Positions 44,096-52,860 of a stretch of 64,000 nt of DNA are shown here, one piece after another. Source of the stretch: Acetatifactor sp. (GTDB lineage: Bacteria > Bacillota > Clostridia > Lachnospirales > Lachnospiraceae). Under the pieces are notes generated by a model. That model was given only the letters and a program-made list of their open reading frames with translations, had not been told where the DNA came from and ran no database searches. The stretch covers positions 34,521 to 98,520 of the forward strand of contig JAIDDH010000104.1 of the NCBI GenBank assembly GCA_029055435.1. The letters run 5' to 3'. Both the position numbers and the translations under genes were made by a program. How positions within the stretch are numbered: position 1 is the first letter of the stretch; each line of letters starts with the position of its first letter.

Positions 44096-45241
44096 ATGCA
44101 AAGACACAAAACAATATGCACGCTTTTGATTGCCGGCATCCTTTTATGCGGCTGCGGCAACAGAAACGATCATCCGGGACCGATTCTGCCGGAAGGCGAA
44201 ACCCTCAGCGGAAGCGATCTCCCCAGCACAAATAATTCCTATAATTCCGACATACAGATTGTGGTGGAAGACGATACCCAGCCACCTGAGGAGGGTATGG
44301 TGCGCAGCCGTCTCACCAATGAATGGGTGGATGCCGAAGTTGCCGAGACACGCCCCATCGCGGTGATGGTTCCCAATGAGAGCGCTGCCATTCCCCATTA
44401 CAACCTCTCCAAAGCCTCCATTCTCTACGAGGCCAATGTGGAGAGCCGCATCACCCGCCTCATGGCGGTCTATGAGAACTGGGATGACTTAGTGCGCATC
44501 GGCAATATACGAAGCGCCCGCACCTACTATGCCTATTGGGCCTTCGAGTGGGACGCCTTCTTCGTGCATTTCGGCGGTCCCTTCTATATCAATGACCTGA
44601 TGGCACAGGAGGACACGGAAAATATCGACGGACTCTCTCAGGACAACGGTGCTTTCTACCGCTCCAAGGATCGTCAGAATCCGCATAATGTCTACACCGA
44701 CGGCGAAAAGCTTCTAGAGCGCATCGAAAAACACAATTACAGTCTCGCTTACCGCGGACTGACGGATGAGTCTCATTTTCAATTTGCCACCAAGGCGGAG
44801 CCCAACGCGCTGACCCAATATGGCAACGATGCCCCCAATGCCACCTATATAGATATGTCAGGCTGCTATCCGCTGACCCGCTGTTACTTTGAATTCAACG
44901 AAGAAGACGGTCTCTACTACCGCTCCCAGCATCTCTCCGGGGCCTCTGACGCGCCACACACAGATGCCACCGGCGAACAACTCTCTTTCAAAAATATTCT
45001 GGTGCAGTACGTCAAACAGGAAGCTCTGGACGAGAACGGTTATCTGGTACTGCAATGTCACGACTCTACCAGAGACGGATGGTTTTTCACCAACGGCAAG
45101 GGAATTCATGTAAACTGGGAGAAGGACAGCGACTATGGCTCTACCAGATACTATGACGACAACGGAAAGGAGATCACTCTGAACACCGGTAAAACCATGA
45201 TCTGCATTGTGAACGAGAATGACTCCTTTACCTTCCGCTGA
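44096..45241 (+). CDS. DUF3048 (YerB-like) lipoprotein
   Basis: The protein has 381 residues, with a short signal peptide and lipobox LLCGC near residue 20. A low-complexity acidic linker follows. Then comes the DUF3048 domain: RPIAVMVPNESAAIPHYNLS, ILYEANVESRITRLMAVYEN, RIGNIRSARTYYAYWAFEWD. The C-terminal YerB sub-domain contains RDGWFFTNGKGIHVNWEKD and GKTMICIVNE. Members sit outside the Gram-positive membrane; their role is not established, though the ILYE and RSAR segments are highly conserved. It is the second gene of a two-gene plus-strand operon and converges with leuA. Confidence 0.93.
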   Translation: MQRHKTICTLLIAGILLCGCGNRNDHPGPILPEGETLSGSDLPSTNNSYNSDIQIVVEDDTQPPEEGMVRSRLTNEWVDAEVAETRPIAVMVPNESAAIPHYNLSKASILYEANVESRITRLMAVYENWDDLVRIGNIRSARTYYAYWAFEWDAFFVHFGGPFYINDLMAQEDTENIDGLSQDNGAFYRSKDRQNPHNVYTDGEKLLERIEKHNYSLAYRGLTDESHFQFATKAEPNALTQYGNDAPNATYIDMSGCYPLTRCYFEFNEEDGLYYRSQHLSGASDAPHTDATGEQLSFKNILVQYVKQEALDENGYLVLQCHDSTRDGWFFTNGKGIHVNWEKDSDYGSTRYYDDNGKEITLNTGKTMICIVNENDSFTFR

Positions 45242-45259
45242 ATCATTATATTTCACCTG

Positions 45260-46939
45260 TTATTTTTCGCCCAGTCCCAGTCTGTTCACAGCGGAGAAAA
45301 TCGCCCGCACGGACGCCCGCGTGATATTGGAGCTGACGCCCACGCCATAGGTCACATGTCCGGTGTCTGCATCCAGCAAATGGATATAGGCCGCCGCCTG
45401 AGAATTGGAACCGCTCTGCAGCGCATGCTCCTCGTAGTCCAACACTTTGACGCGGATGTCCAGCTCCTCAGCCAGACCTCTCTTCACCGCATCGATAGGG
45501 CCGTTGCCCACCGCCTCAAAGAATTTCTCCTGTCCGTGGTCGGTGTAGACCACGGATACTCTGGTGTCAAACTCTGATTTCACGGAACCGCTCAGATCAT
45601 CCACACGCAGCTTCTTGAAATGAATAGGCTCTTTCTTGTCCAGATATTCCTCCCGGAAGCTTTCCATAATTCTCTCGGGGGACACTTCGCCCTGCTTCTC
45701 GGAGATGACCTGAATCACATTCGCAAACTCCTTGTGCATGGCCTTGGGAAGCTTGAAGCCAAAGTAAGTATCCATAATAAAGGCCACGCCGCCCTTGCCG
45801 GACTGGGAGTTGATGCGCACGATGGGCTCGTAATCCCTGCCGATATCGGAAGGGTCGATGGGCAGATAAGGAACCTGCCATATCTCGCTCTGCCGCTCCT
45901 TCATAGCCTGCACGCCCTTGTTGATGGCATCCTGATGGGAGCCGGAAAAGGCGGTGAACACCAGCTTGCCCGCATAGGGATGTCTGGGATGAATGGGCAG
46001 CTTACAGCAACGCTCATATATCTCTATGATATCATTGACTCTCTCAATATTCAGATTGGGATTGATTCCCTGAGAGAACATATTGTAGGCAATGTTCAGC
46101 ACATCTACATTTCCGGTGCGTTCGCCGTTTCCAAACAGAGTTCCCTCGATGCGGTCCGCGCCCGCAAGCAAAGACAATTCCGCGGTAGCTACGCCGGTTC
46201 CCCTGTCATTGTGAGGGTGTACGCTGATAATCAGACTCTCCCGATTGTCCAGATGCTTGATCATCCACTCGATGCGATCCGCAAATACATTGGGTGTGGT
46301 CATCTCCACCGTGGAGGGCAGATTGATGATCATGGGATTTTCCGGGGTAGGACCCCACTCCCTGATAACCGCATTGCATATCTCAGCCGCATATTCAGGC
46401 TCCGTGCCGGTAAAGCTCTCCGGGGAATACTCCAGAATGATCTTGCCGGGGAACTTGGCGGCGCGCTCTTTCACCATTCTGGTGCCTTCCAGCGCAATCT
46501 CCGTAATCTCGGGCATATCCTTGTGGAATACCACATCTCTCTGCAGTGTGGAAGTAGAGTTGTAAATGTGTACAATAGCCTGCTTACATCCCTCGATGGA
46601 CTCAAAGGTACGGTCAATGAGCTCCTCTCTGCACTGAGTCAGCACCTGTACCACCACATCGTCGGGAATCAGCTTTCTGTCCACCAGCTGACGCAGGAAA
46701 TCAAACTCAATCTGACTGGCAGCGGGAAAACCGATCTCCACCTCCTTAAAGCCCAGCTTCAGCAGGAATAAAAACATCTCGATCTTTTCATCCACCACCA
46801 TGGGGTCTATCAGTGCCTGATTGCCGTCCCGCAGATCCACGCTGCACCAGATGGGCGCTTTGGTGATCTCCTTATTGGGCCACTCCCTCTCGGGATAGTC
46901 CATCACGGGATTTTTCTGATATCTCTGATAATTTAACAT
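45260..46939 (-). CDS. leuA: 2-isopropylmalate synthase
   Basis: This is the first committed step of leucine synthesis: acetyl-CoA plus 2-oxoisovalerate gives 2-isopropylmalate. The 559-residue protein is the long LeuA form. IWCSVDLRDGNQALIDPM holds the catalytic Arg and metal Asp; ISVHPHNDRGTGVATAELSL holds the two metal His residues; LFGNGERTGNVD and the C-terminal regulatory domain for leucine feedback (SSNITRASVRAIFSAVNRLG) complete it. The ATG has AAAGAGG upstream. No other leu gene is in the window. It follows the HPr gene across a 57-nt gap with a terminator-like hairpin, leaving little room for its own promoter. Confidence 0.95.
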   Translation of the reverse strand: MLNYQRYQKNPVMDYPEREWPNKEITKAPIWCSVDLRDGNQALIDPMVVDEKIEMFLFLLKLGFKEVEIGFPAASQIEFDFLRQLVDRKLIPDDVVVQVLTQCREELIDRTFESIEGCKQAIVHIYNSTSTLQRDVVFHKDMPEITEIALEGTRMVKERAAKFPGKIILEYSPESFTGTEPEYAAEICNAVIREWGPTPENPMIINLPSTVEMTTPNVFADRIEWMIKHLDNRESLIISVHPHNDRGTGVATAELSLLAGADRIEGTLFGNGERTGNVDVLNIAYNMFSQGINPNLNIERVNDIIEIYERCCKLPIHPRHPYAGKLVFTAFSGSHQDAINKGVQAMKERQSEIWQVPYLPIDPSDIGRDYEPIVRINSQSGKGGVAFIMDTYFGFKLPKAMHKEFANVIQVISEKQGEVSPERIMESFREEYLDKKEPIHFKKLRVDDLSGSVKSEFDTRVSVVYTDHGQEKFFEAVGNGPIDAVKRGLAEELDIRVKVLDYEEHALQSGSNSQAAAYIHLLDADTGHVTYGVGVSSNITRASVRAIFSAVNRLGLGEK

Positions 46940-46960
46940 GTGCTTTTACCTCTTTCCATA

Positions 46961-46993
46961 AAATATAAACAGCCCATCCAAAGGATGAGCTGT
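46961..46993 (-). terminator. Terminator/attenuator-like hairpin between HPr and leuA
   Basis: Minus strand ACAGCTCATCC-TTT-GGATGGGCTGT, an 11-bp stem with one G-T pair, followed by TTATATTTT. It begins a few nt after the HPr stop and ends about 22 nt before the leuA start codon. Confidence 0.8.
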
Positions 46994-46996
46994 CAT

Positions 46997-47260
46997 TCAT
47001 TCTCCCAGGCCGCTCTCTACAGCCGCCACTAAAGTTCGCAAGGCTTCCGCCTCATCTTCCCCTTCACATACAAATTCAATCTCATCACCGCACTTGACAC
47101 ATGCACCCAACACGCTGAGCACGCTCTTCGCATTGGCTGTACTGTCACGAAATGTAAATGTAATTAATGATTTAAACTGCATTGCCTCCTTGCATAGGAT
47201 ACCTGCCGGTCTCAGATGCAAGCCAGTAGGGTTTTTGATGACTACTTTCTGACTTACCAT
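46997..47260 (-). CDS. ptsH: HPr-family phosphocarrier protein
   Basis: The protein has 87 residues. The phosphorylation site for enzyme I, His15, lies in NPTGLHLRPAG, so this is HPr rather than Crh, which has Gln there. Ser46 of the HPr-kinase site is present in NAKSVLSVLG, so both catalytic and CcpA-linked regulatory roles are possible. Cysteines at 23 and in GACVKCGD are unusual. It has its own promoter (47341-47369) and a terminator directly after it. ptsI is not adjacent, so it may be a paralogue rather than the main HPr. Confidence 0.9.
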   Translation of the reverse strand: MVSQKVVIKNPTGLHLRPAGILCKEAMQFKSLITFTFRDSTANAKSVLSVLGACVKCGDEIEFVCEGEDEAEALRTLVAAVESGLGE

Positions 47261-47340
47261 ATTGCCTACCCTCCCATCTAGATATCACACGGGCCCCCTC
47301 ATGCCCGCCTTCTCTGTGATATGCTGTCATGTATATGTTA

Positions 47341-47369
47341 AATATAGCATGATTAAAATAGATACACAA
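47341..47369 (-). promoter_or_regulatory. Promoter of the HPr gene
   Basis: Minus strand: TTGTGT (47364-47369), 17 nt, TATATT (47341-47346) with a TG extension. It lies about 80 nt before the HPr start. Confidence 0.6.
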
Positions 47370-47401
47370 GTCATTTTTTGATGAAAAAAATCCGAAGTCC
47401 C

Positions 47402-48751
47402 TTAAAACATAATATCCTGAATCAATCCGGCCAGCCGCTCCGCTTCCTCCTGAATCACTCTCTGATCTTTGCCCTCAATCATGACACGCACCAGAGGCTC
47501 CGTGCCCGAAGGACGAATCAGCACTCTGCCCTCACCGGCAAATTTCTTTTCCAGCTCTGCGATGGCACCCGCAATCTCGGGGTACTCCATATATTTGTCC
47601 TTTTTGTGATTGGCCACCTTCGCATTGACCAAAGCCTGCGGCAACACCTCCATGATGGAGGCAAGCTCCGAAAGAGGTTTCTCCGTATCCACCATCACCT
47701 GCAGAAGATGCAGCGCGGAGAGCAGCCCATCTCCTGTGGTGTTCTCATCCAAAAAGATAATATGTCCCGACTGCTCGCCGCCCAGATTGGCCTTGATCTC
47801 CTTCATGCGCTCCAGCACATAGCGGTCTCCCACCTTGGTCTTTTCCATGGTGATGCCGTGCTTCTGTGCCATGAGGAAAAATCCCAGATTACTCATGACA
47901 GTGGCGACGATGGTGTCCTTTGCAAGCTTTCCCTGCTGTTTCATGTAATTGCCTATGATAGCCATGATCTGGTCGCCGTCCACCATCTTGCCGTTCTCGT
48001 CCACGGCCAACAGTCTGTCAGCGTCGCCATCAAAGGCAAGACCTACATCCGCTTTCTCATAGACCACTCTGGCCTGCAGCTCCTCCATATGGGTGGAACC
48101 GCAGTTTGAATTGATATTGGTGCCGTCGGGATTATTGTGGATGGCGACCACATTGCCGCCCAATTCCTTCAGAGTTTCCACCGAGGTATAAAAAGACGCT
48201 CCTTCCGCACAGTCCACCACGATCTTCAGCCCCTTCAGATCCACATTCACGGAATTCATGGCGTGATTGATGTACTCTTCTCTTGCGTCGGTGCGATATT
48301 TAACCTTACCCACGCCGGGACCGATGGGAAATTTCATTCCGGGCATATTGTCACGGATCATGGCCTCGATTTCATCCTCCAGCGCATCCGGCAGCTTGTA
48401 GCCGTCGCCGTCAAAGAACTTGATGCCGTTAAACTCCACAGGATTGTGGGAAGCAGAGATGACCACTCCCGCGTCCACCTTATACTTTTGTGTCAGATAA
48501 GCCACCGCCGGGGTGGGAATCACACCCACATAGATACAGTTTGCCCCCACGGAGCAAGCTCCTGCCATCAGGGCGTTGGCCAGCATATCGCCGGATATTC
48601 TGGTGTCGCATCCCACCATCAAAGTGGGCTTATGATTCTTCTCCTTTGTCAGCACATAGGCTCCCGCCTGCCCGAGCTGCATGGCGAGCAAAGGCGTCAG
48701 TTCTTCGTTCGCAATGCCTCGTACACCGTCCGTTCCAAATAGTCTAGCCAT
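47402..48751 (-). CDS. glmM: Phosphoglucosamine mutase
   Basis: GlmM converts glucosamine-6-P to glucosamine-1-P on the way to UDP-GlcNAc and peptidoglycan. The 449-residue protein has ARLFGTDGVRGIANEELTP at the N-terminus, the active phosphoserine loop GVVISASHNPVEFNG near residue 100, metal loop LAFDGDADRLLAVDE, EQSGHII, and the phosphate-binding RPSGTEPLVRVMIEG near the end. It sits 10 nt downstream of cdaR in the conserved cdaA-cdaR-glmM order; in other Firmicutes GlmM binds and inhibits CdaA. Confidence 0.97.
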   Translation of the reverse strand: MARLFGTDGVRGIANEELTPLLAMQLGQAGAYVLTKEKNHKPTLMVGCDTRISGDMLANALMAGACSVGANCIYVGVIPTPAVAYLTQKYKVDAGVVISASHNPVEFNGIKFFDGDGYKLPDALEDEIEAMIRDNMPGMKFPIGPGVGKVKYRTDAREEYINHAMNSVNVDLKGLKIVVDCAEGASFYTSVETLKELGGNVVAIHNNPDGTNINSNCGSTHMEELQARVVYEKADVGLAFDGDADRLLAVDENGKMVDGDQIMAIIGNYMKQQGKLAKDTIVATVMSNLGFFLMAQKHGITMEKTKVGDRYVLERMKEIKANLGGEQSGHIIFLDENTTGDGLLSALHLLQVMVDTEKPLSELASIMEVLPQALVNAKVANHKKDKYMEYPEIAGAIAELEKKFAGEGRVLIRPSGTEPLVRVMIEGKDQRVIQEEAERLAGLIQDIMF

Positions 48752-48761
48752 AAATTAACCT

Positions 48762-50036
48762 CTATTCTTCTATTTCTTTTATAGTCACCCGCACACTGGG
48801 CGTATTGCTTACAGTAATCTTCTCATCCAGCAGGAATGTCACAGGGATGGTATAGCTGCCGGCCTTCAGTCTGTCCATATTCTCTTTCTCCATCCAGGCG
48901 GCCAGATTCACCACGCCGAACACATTGTCATTCCGCAGAGGCTCTATCTGCGCACTCAGTCCCTTCAGCTCCAGCGTCAGCACATCCTCCGCCGACTCGA
49001 CGATTTCCGCCTCAAAATCCTCCGGCACATTAGACACTGTGATGTCCCTCATTGGTATCTGCAGAGTTTTATCTACTACAGGCTCAATATAAACCACCAC
49101 CATAAACCTGCCGTTAAAGCTGCTGTCCGCAAGCTTTACATTGTCCGGCAAATACTCTCTGACATTGAGCGTGCGAGCCACATCGCTGCTCTCTCCCGTG
49201 ATATCCAGTACCTCCTCGGGAACGACTATCTCGTTGATCTGAGATAATGCATAAGAACTTCCCGCAATCTGCACAGAGCCGGGCTCACATGCAATTTCCC
49301 CTGTAGCCATATAGCCTTTGGCCGGTGTTCCCGTAGTCTCGATCCGTATGGGAACCTCTTTCTTTGCCAACACCTCCACGGACATCCTCACATAGCTTAC
49401 ATTCTTTACCAGATTTGTCCGCTCCACCAGATTACCTTCCGCATCATAGAGGTGAATATCCACATTAGCCGTCAGATTGGTAGTGGCGTCCGTCACATCG
49501 ATCTCCACTCCGGCATATTTGACCTGATCCACTGCTGACTTCGGTCCGGAAACCTCGATACGGTTCTGGTCCGGAGTCATGGAAGACACCACATAACCCT
49601 CTGCCACAGAACCTACAGTATTGGTTATCAACGTCACATATTTGCTGGCCTTCTCCTCCACATTCAGCTTTACCATATCGTGACTTCCCCTGATGGAAGC
49701 CACATTGGCATTAAGAGCCGTAAAAGTAATTGGAATCGTATTAATATCCGTGAGCTTGCTCACATCCGCTTCCGCCGTGATATCGCCGGTGCGAAGCTGT
49801 GTAAACACACTCTTTGGCGCATATACCATCACGCGGACCCTATCGGTATTGTCCAAAATCTCATATACCTTATTCTCCCGCTCCAACAGTTCCGTATTAA
49901 CCATTTTTACCTGCACCATGCCCATGTCCCGCTCATCCTTCGGGTCTCCAATCTGCACCACCAGAAACCACAAAAGAAAAGCCAGTACCAGAGATATGAT
50001 CTTCAGGCCCAAATTATTCAGCAATCTTTTCCGCAT
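48762..50036 (-). CDS. cdaR: CdaR (YbbR-domain) regulator of the diadenylate cyclase
   Basis: The start is set at ATG 50034-50036 (MRKRLLNNLGLKI, GGAAGGAG upstream), giving 424 residues and a 23-nt overlap with cdaA; the track start lies deep in cdaA. One N-terminal membrane helix (IISLVLAFLLWFLVVQIGD) is followed by four YbbR repeats outside the membrane, with phrases such as GYVVSSMTPDQNRIEVSGP and GYMATGEIACEPGSVQIAG. CdaR binds CdaA at the membrane and modulates c-di-AMP synthesis. Position between cdaA and glmM is the standard one. Confidence 0.93.
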   Translation of the reverse strand: MRKRLLNNLGLKIISLVLAFLLWFLVVQIGDPKDERDMGMVQVKMVNTELLERENKVYEILDNTDRVRVMVYAPKSVFTQLRTGDITAEADVSKLTDINTIPITFTALNANVASIRGSHDMVKLNVEEKASKYVTLITNTVGSVAEGYVVSSMTPDQNRIEVSGPKSAVDQVKYAGVEIDVTDATTNLTANVDIHLYDAEGNLVERTNLVKNVSYVRMSVEVLAKKEVPIRIETTGTPAKGYMATGEIACEPGSVQIAGSSYALSQINEIVVPEEVLDITGESSDVARTLNVREYLPDNVKLADSSFNGRFMVVVYIEPVVDKTLQIPMRDITVSNVPEDFEAEIVESAEDVLTLELKGLSAQIEPLRNDNVFGVVNLAAWMEKENMDRLKAGSYTIPVTFLLDEKITVSNTPSVRVTIKEIEE

Positions 50037-50907
50037 TCTTCGACCTGCTCCTTCCCTTTCGCTTGCGTTTCGGCTTACTCTCCTCATTGTCCAGATTCAA
50101 AACCTGCTGCAGACAGGCTCTCAACGCCTCCGCATCCAGACTGCGCCGAAGATCCCCTTCGTATGCCACGCTGATCTTGCCCGTCTCCTCGGACACGATG
50201 ACAGTCAGAGAGTCCGTCACCTCCGAGATGCCCACACCCGCGCGATGCCTTGTGCCCAACTCCTTGCTCAGAGCCAGATTATCCGACAGAGGAAGATAAC
50301 AGGTGGCGGAGACAATGCGATTGCCCCGTATGATGACCGCCCCGTCGTGAAGCGGCGTGTTGTGCTCAAAAATATTAATCAAAAGCTGATTGGTCACCAG
50401 CCCATCCACATCGATGCCCGTGCGCTCGTAATCCTTCAGCGAAACCTTCTGCTCTATGACGATCAGCGCACCTGTGCGCACTTTCCCCATCTCCACACAG
50501 GCTTTGACGATCTCATTGATAGTCTTCTCAGAGAACGCCTTATCCTCCTTCTTGCCGGAGTCAAAGGGTATCACTGAGGTCAAAATATTTTTCTTGCCCA
50601 GCTCCTCCAGCGCCCTGCGCAGCTCCGGCTGCAGGATAACCACCAGCGCCGTGATGGCAAAACCCAGCACATTCTGCGCCATCCACAAAATCGTATTCAT
50701 CCTGAAAAGAGAGGCAAGCAGCAAAAAACCGCATATCACAATAAGGCCCTTCAGGAGCGTCCATGCCCTGGTGGCCTTCATCCATACTAAAACATAATAC
50801 ACCAAAAGGGCGATTATCAGAATTTCCAATACATCGCCCAGGTCCATTGTTGTCCCATATATGCTGAAATTTCTCAGATATTCTACTATCCTGTCAAACC
50901 GCTCCAT
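50014..50907 (-). CDS. cdaA: Membrane diadenylate cyclase
   Basis: CdaA makes c-di-AMP, which controls potassium and osmotic balance and the wall. The 297-residue protein has three N-terminal helices and then the DAC domain. The catalytic DGA is in NTPLHDGAVIIRGNRIVSAT and the RHR is in ELGTRHRAGVGISEVTD; ATP-contact SLTVIVSEETGKISVAYEG follows. The C-terminus is a basic, low-complexity tail (KPKRKRKGRSRSKN). It is 3 nt after an uncharacterised membrane-protein gene and overlaps cdaR. Confidence 0.96.
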   Translation of the reverse strand: MERFDRIVEYLRNFSIYGTTMDLGDVLEILIIALLVYYVLVWMKATRAWTLLKGLIVICGFLLLASLFRMNTILWMAQNVLGFAITALVVILQPELRRALEELGKKNILTSVIPFDSGKKEDKAFSEKTINEIVKACVEMGKVRTGALIVIEQKVSLKDYERTGIDVDGLVTNQLLINIFEHNTPLHDGAVIIRGNRIVSATCYLPLSDNLALSKELGTRHRAGVGISEVTDSLTVIVSEETGKISVAYEGDLRRSLDAEALRACLQQVLNLDNEESKPKRKRKGRSRSKNAEKIAE

Positions 50908-50910
50908 CCT

Positions 50911-51990
50911 TTAAAACAGCTCCTCATAATCATCCTGTGACTCATCCTGCTGATTGCCGATAGTCACGCTGCGTCCGCCTCCCGCAGAGCCGCCATAGCG
51001 CCCGGAGGGCCTCCTCTGAGTGCGCTCCGCAGTCACACTTCTGCTCGTCCCTGCGGACGTTCTTCTGGGAGTATTAATATGCTTTACCGTCTTAGTCGGT
51101 GCAGCTACCGTCATCTTGGGAATCGCCTTCACATAATAATAATATTCATCGTCCTCAAACTGCACCTTCTCCGTCCGGCTGTAATCCACACAGAATCGGA
51201 AAAATTCAATTACCTTTGCTGCTGCCAGCGCCAGCAGATTTCCAAAAATCGCTCCCACCACAGAGATGTTGGTCTCATAAATCAGATCGCCCACAAGCAG
51301 TATCACCAGATTCAGAATCACACCCGCTGTCATGGCAATAGTCCATGAATAATCCACAGACATTCTGCGAATCAGATATACCGTTATCACAGTGATTATA
51401 AAAGCCACAACCAGCACCAGCATGGCCTTATTGCCCACCAGCGCGTCTATCACCAGACGAAGCTTCGCCGTGGCGTCCCCTGCATTCATGGTATTGATGG
51501 TGGGCGCATTGGCAGTCACCGCCAGAAGCAGATAATACACCACCACACCACAAGCCACAGACACGGCAGATGCAGGCGTCCCCAGAAGTCCCATGGCCAC
51601 CGGCATGACATAAGGCAGCTTCAGAAAACACAACAGCGGCGTCAGCACCACCACCAGGGAATCTTTGGGGCTGAACCGGAAAAACAGCAGAAACATCAGC
51701 ATATATATGATCACTCCCACCAGAGCAATCTCCATGGACAGCGCATACATATGCAACAGGCTGAACAGTGCCCCAAACAAAATGATACAAACCCTGGGAA
51801 GAAAAGAGCACATCAGCGCCACAACCAGCACAATGGCAATATTATCCACTTTTTTCATATATCCCATTCTGTCGTTCAACACAGTCAAAGTGATGAAAGC
51901 CAGCAAAAATTTTACTACAGGCAGAATAAACGCTTCATTTTTGCTGTAAAAATATTTCAGTTTATCTCGTAACTCCAGTAAAGCAGTCAT
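50911..51990 (-). CDS. Uncharacterised polytopic membrane protein upstream of cdaA
   Basis: I use ATG 51988-51990 (MTALLELRDKLKYF, GGAGG 5 nt upstream); the track start is a TTG overlapping that SD. About eight hydrophobic segments cover residues 20-275, followed by a ~90-residue cytosolic tail rich in Thr, Ser, Arg and Gly (TSAGTSRSVTAERTQRRPSG) that ends acidic, DESQDDYEELF. I recognise no named family. Its tight placement directly before cdaA suggests a role in the c-di-AMP or envelope module; this is inference. Confidence 0.8.
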   Translation of the reverse strand: MTALLELRDKLKYFYSKNEAFILPVVKFLLAFITLTVLNDRMGYMKKVDNIAIVLVVALMCSFLPRVCIILFGALFSLLHMYALSMEIALVGVIIYMLMFLLFFRFSPKDSLVVVLTPLLCFLKLPYVMPVAMGLLGTPASAVSVACGVVVYYLLLAVTANAPTINTMNAGDATAKLRLVIDALVGNKAMLVLVVAFIITVITVYLIRRMSVDYSWTIAMTAGVILNLVILLVGDLIYETNISVVGAIFGNLLALAAAKVIEFFRFCVDYSRTEKVQFEDDEYYYYVKAIPKMTVAAPTKTVKHINTPRRTSAGTSRSVTAERTQRRPSGRYGGSAGGGRSVTIGNQQDESQDDYEELF

Positions 51991-52002
51991 TCTTTCCTCC
52001 AA

Positions 52003-52392
52003 TTAATCCTCTTCATACAGAGAATTCAGCTTCTTCAGATTCTGATAATACAGCTTCAGACTCTTGCGCGTCTTCGCATAACGATGCGCACAGATGACAT
52101 AAGTAGCCGCGCTGTAGACAGCCACCGTAATCCCGTAATACATCAGAATCTTTTTGGCAAAGCTCACCAGGTCCATCTGATAGATGTCCTGCATGAACAC
52201 TTCAAAATCATAAAATATAAACAGGGCGAAAATCAATCCGAAAGCGATGGTTGCGCAAAGAATGGATTTCAACACCTGTATGGCAATATAGTCACTGCGG
52301 AAATAATTGCCGATTTTCATATTTGCTCTGCCCTCATGCTCCTCGTAGGAAGCCATCTTGGTCATCAGAATTACTCTCTCCTCATTTAACAT
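52003..52392 (-). CDS. Small uncharacterised membrane protein
   Basis: The protein has 129 residues and two membrane helices (VLKSILCATIAFGLIFALFI and ILMYYGITVAVYSAATYVIC). A charged cytosolic N-terminus and a basic helical C-terminus (YAKTRKSLKLYYQNLKKLN) complete it. GGAGG lies 5 nt before the ATG; an in-frame Met ten residues later is an alternative. The gene is 12 nt upstream of the larger membrane protein and both probably belong to the cda operon. Confidence 0.75.
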   Translation of the reverse strand: MLNEERVILMTKMASYEEHEGRANMKIGNYFRSDYIAIQVLKSILCATIAFGLIFALFIFYDFEVFMQDIYQMDLVSFAKKILMYYGITVAVYSAATYVICAHRYAKTRKSLKLYYQNLKKLNSLYEED

Positions 52393-52434
52393 TCTGTCCT
52401 CCGCGAAAAATCCGCCCAGGATACCGCCGGGCCG

Positions 52435-52842
52435 TTATTTCAGGAATCTCATCTTCGGATTTTCCTTATCCCTCTTTTGCACCACAGGCTCTGCGGGTTT
52501 ATTGCTCTTCATAACGCTCTGCAGACTGTTGGTCATGGTATTCTTACACTTGTCGCAAAATCTTCCGGAACGGATGGGGATACCACAGCTGTCGCAGGTC
52601 AAAAACGATGCAGAGCCCTCTGTCAGCTCCAGGCGTTCCTCTCTCAGCCACTGGCGGATCTGCTGCACATCCACATCGCAGGCGTCAGCCACCTCATGCA
52701 TCGTGCTGCCCCGATGCTCCTCAATATATTGCTTTACCTCCTGAAACTTTACCTCCAGCGCATCTCTGCACGCAGGGCAGATTGTGGGTCCGTTCAGATA
52801 GTTGAAAATCCTCTTACATTTTTTACATGTTCTTACATCCAT
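52435..52842 (-). CDS. yvyF: YvyF-like flagellar-operon regulator (TIGR03826 type)
   Basis: The protein has 135 residues. It carries an N-terminal zinc-ribbon (RTCKKCKRIFNYLNGPTICPAC) and a middle helix-turn-helix-like part (ADACDVDVQQIRQWLREERL). A second zinc-ribbon follows (CDSCGIPIRSGRFCDKC). This is the layout of YvyF, which in Bacillus lies between comFC and flgM and modulates flagellar genes. The comF gene is directly upstream here too, so the order is conserved, but flgM does not follow. SD GGAGG is 7 nt before the ATG. Confidence 0.88.
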   Translation of the reverse strand: MDVRTCKKCKRIFNYLNGPTICPACRDALEVKFQEVKQYIEEHRGSTMHEVADACDVDVQQIRQWLREERLELTEGSASFLTCDSCGIPIRSGRFCDKCKNTMTNSLQSVMKSNKPAEPVVQKRDKENPKMRFLK

Positions 52843-52860
52843 ATGATAACCTCCGTTTCA

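Noticed and set aside
45620-46771. 383-aa plus-strand ORF opposite leuA
   Set aside because: Antisense shadow of a gene with full catalytic motifs.
46940-46996. T-box or leucine attenuator before leuA
   Set aside because: The gap is too short for a T-box, and no Leu-rich leader peptide is present; only a simple terminator-like hairpin is seen.
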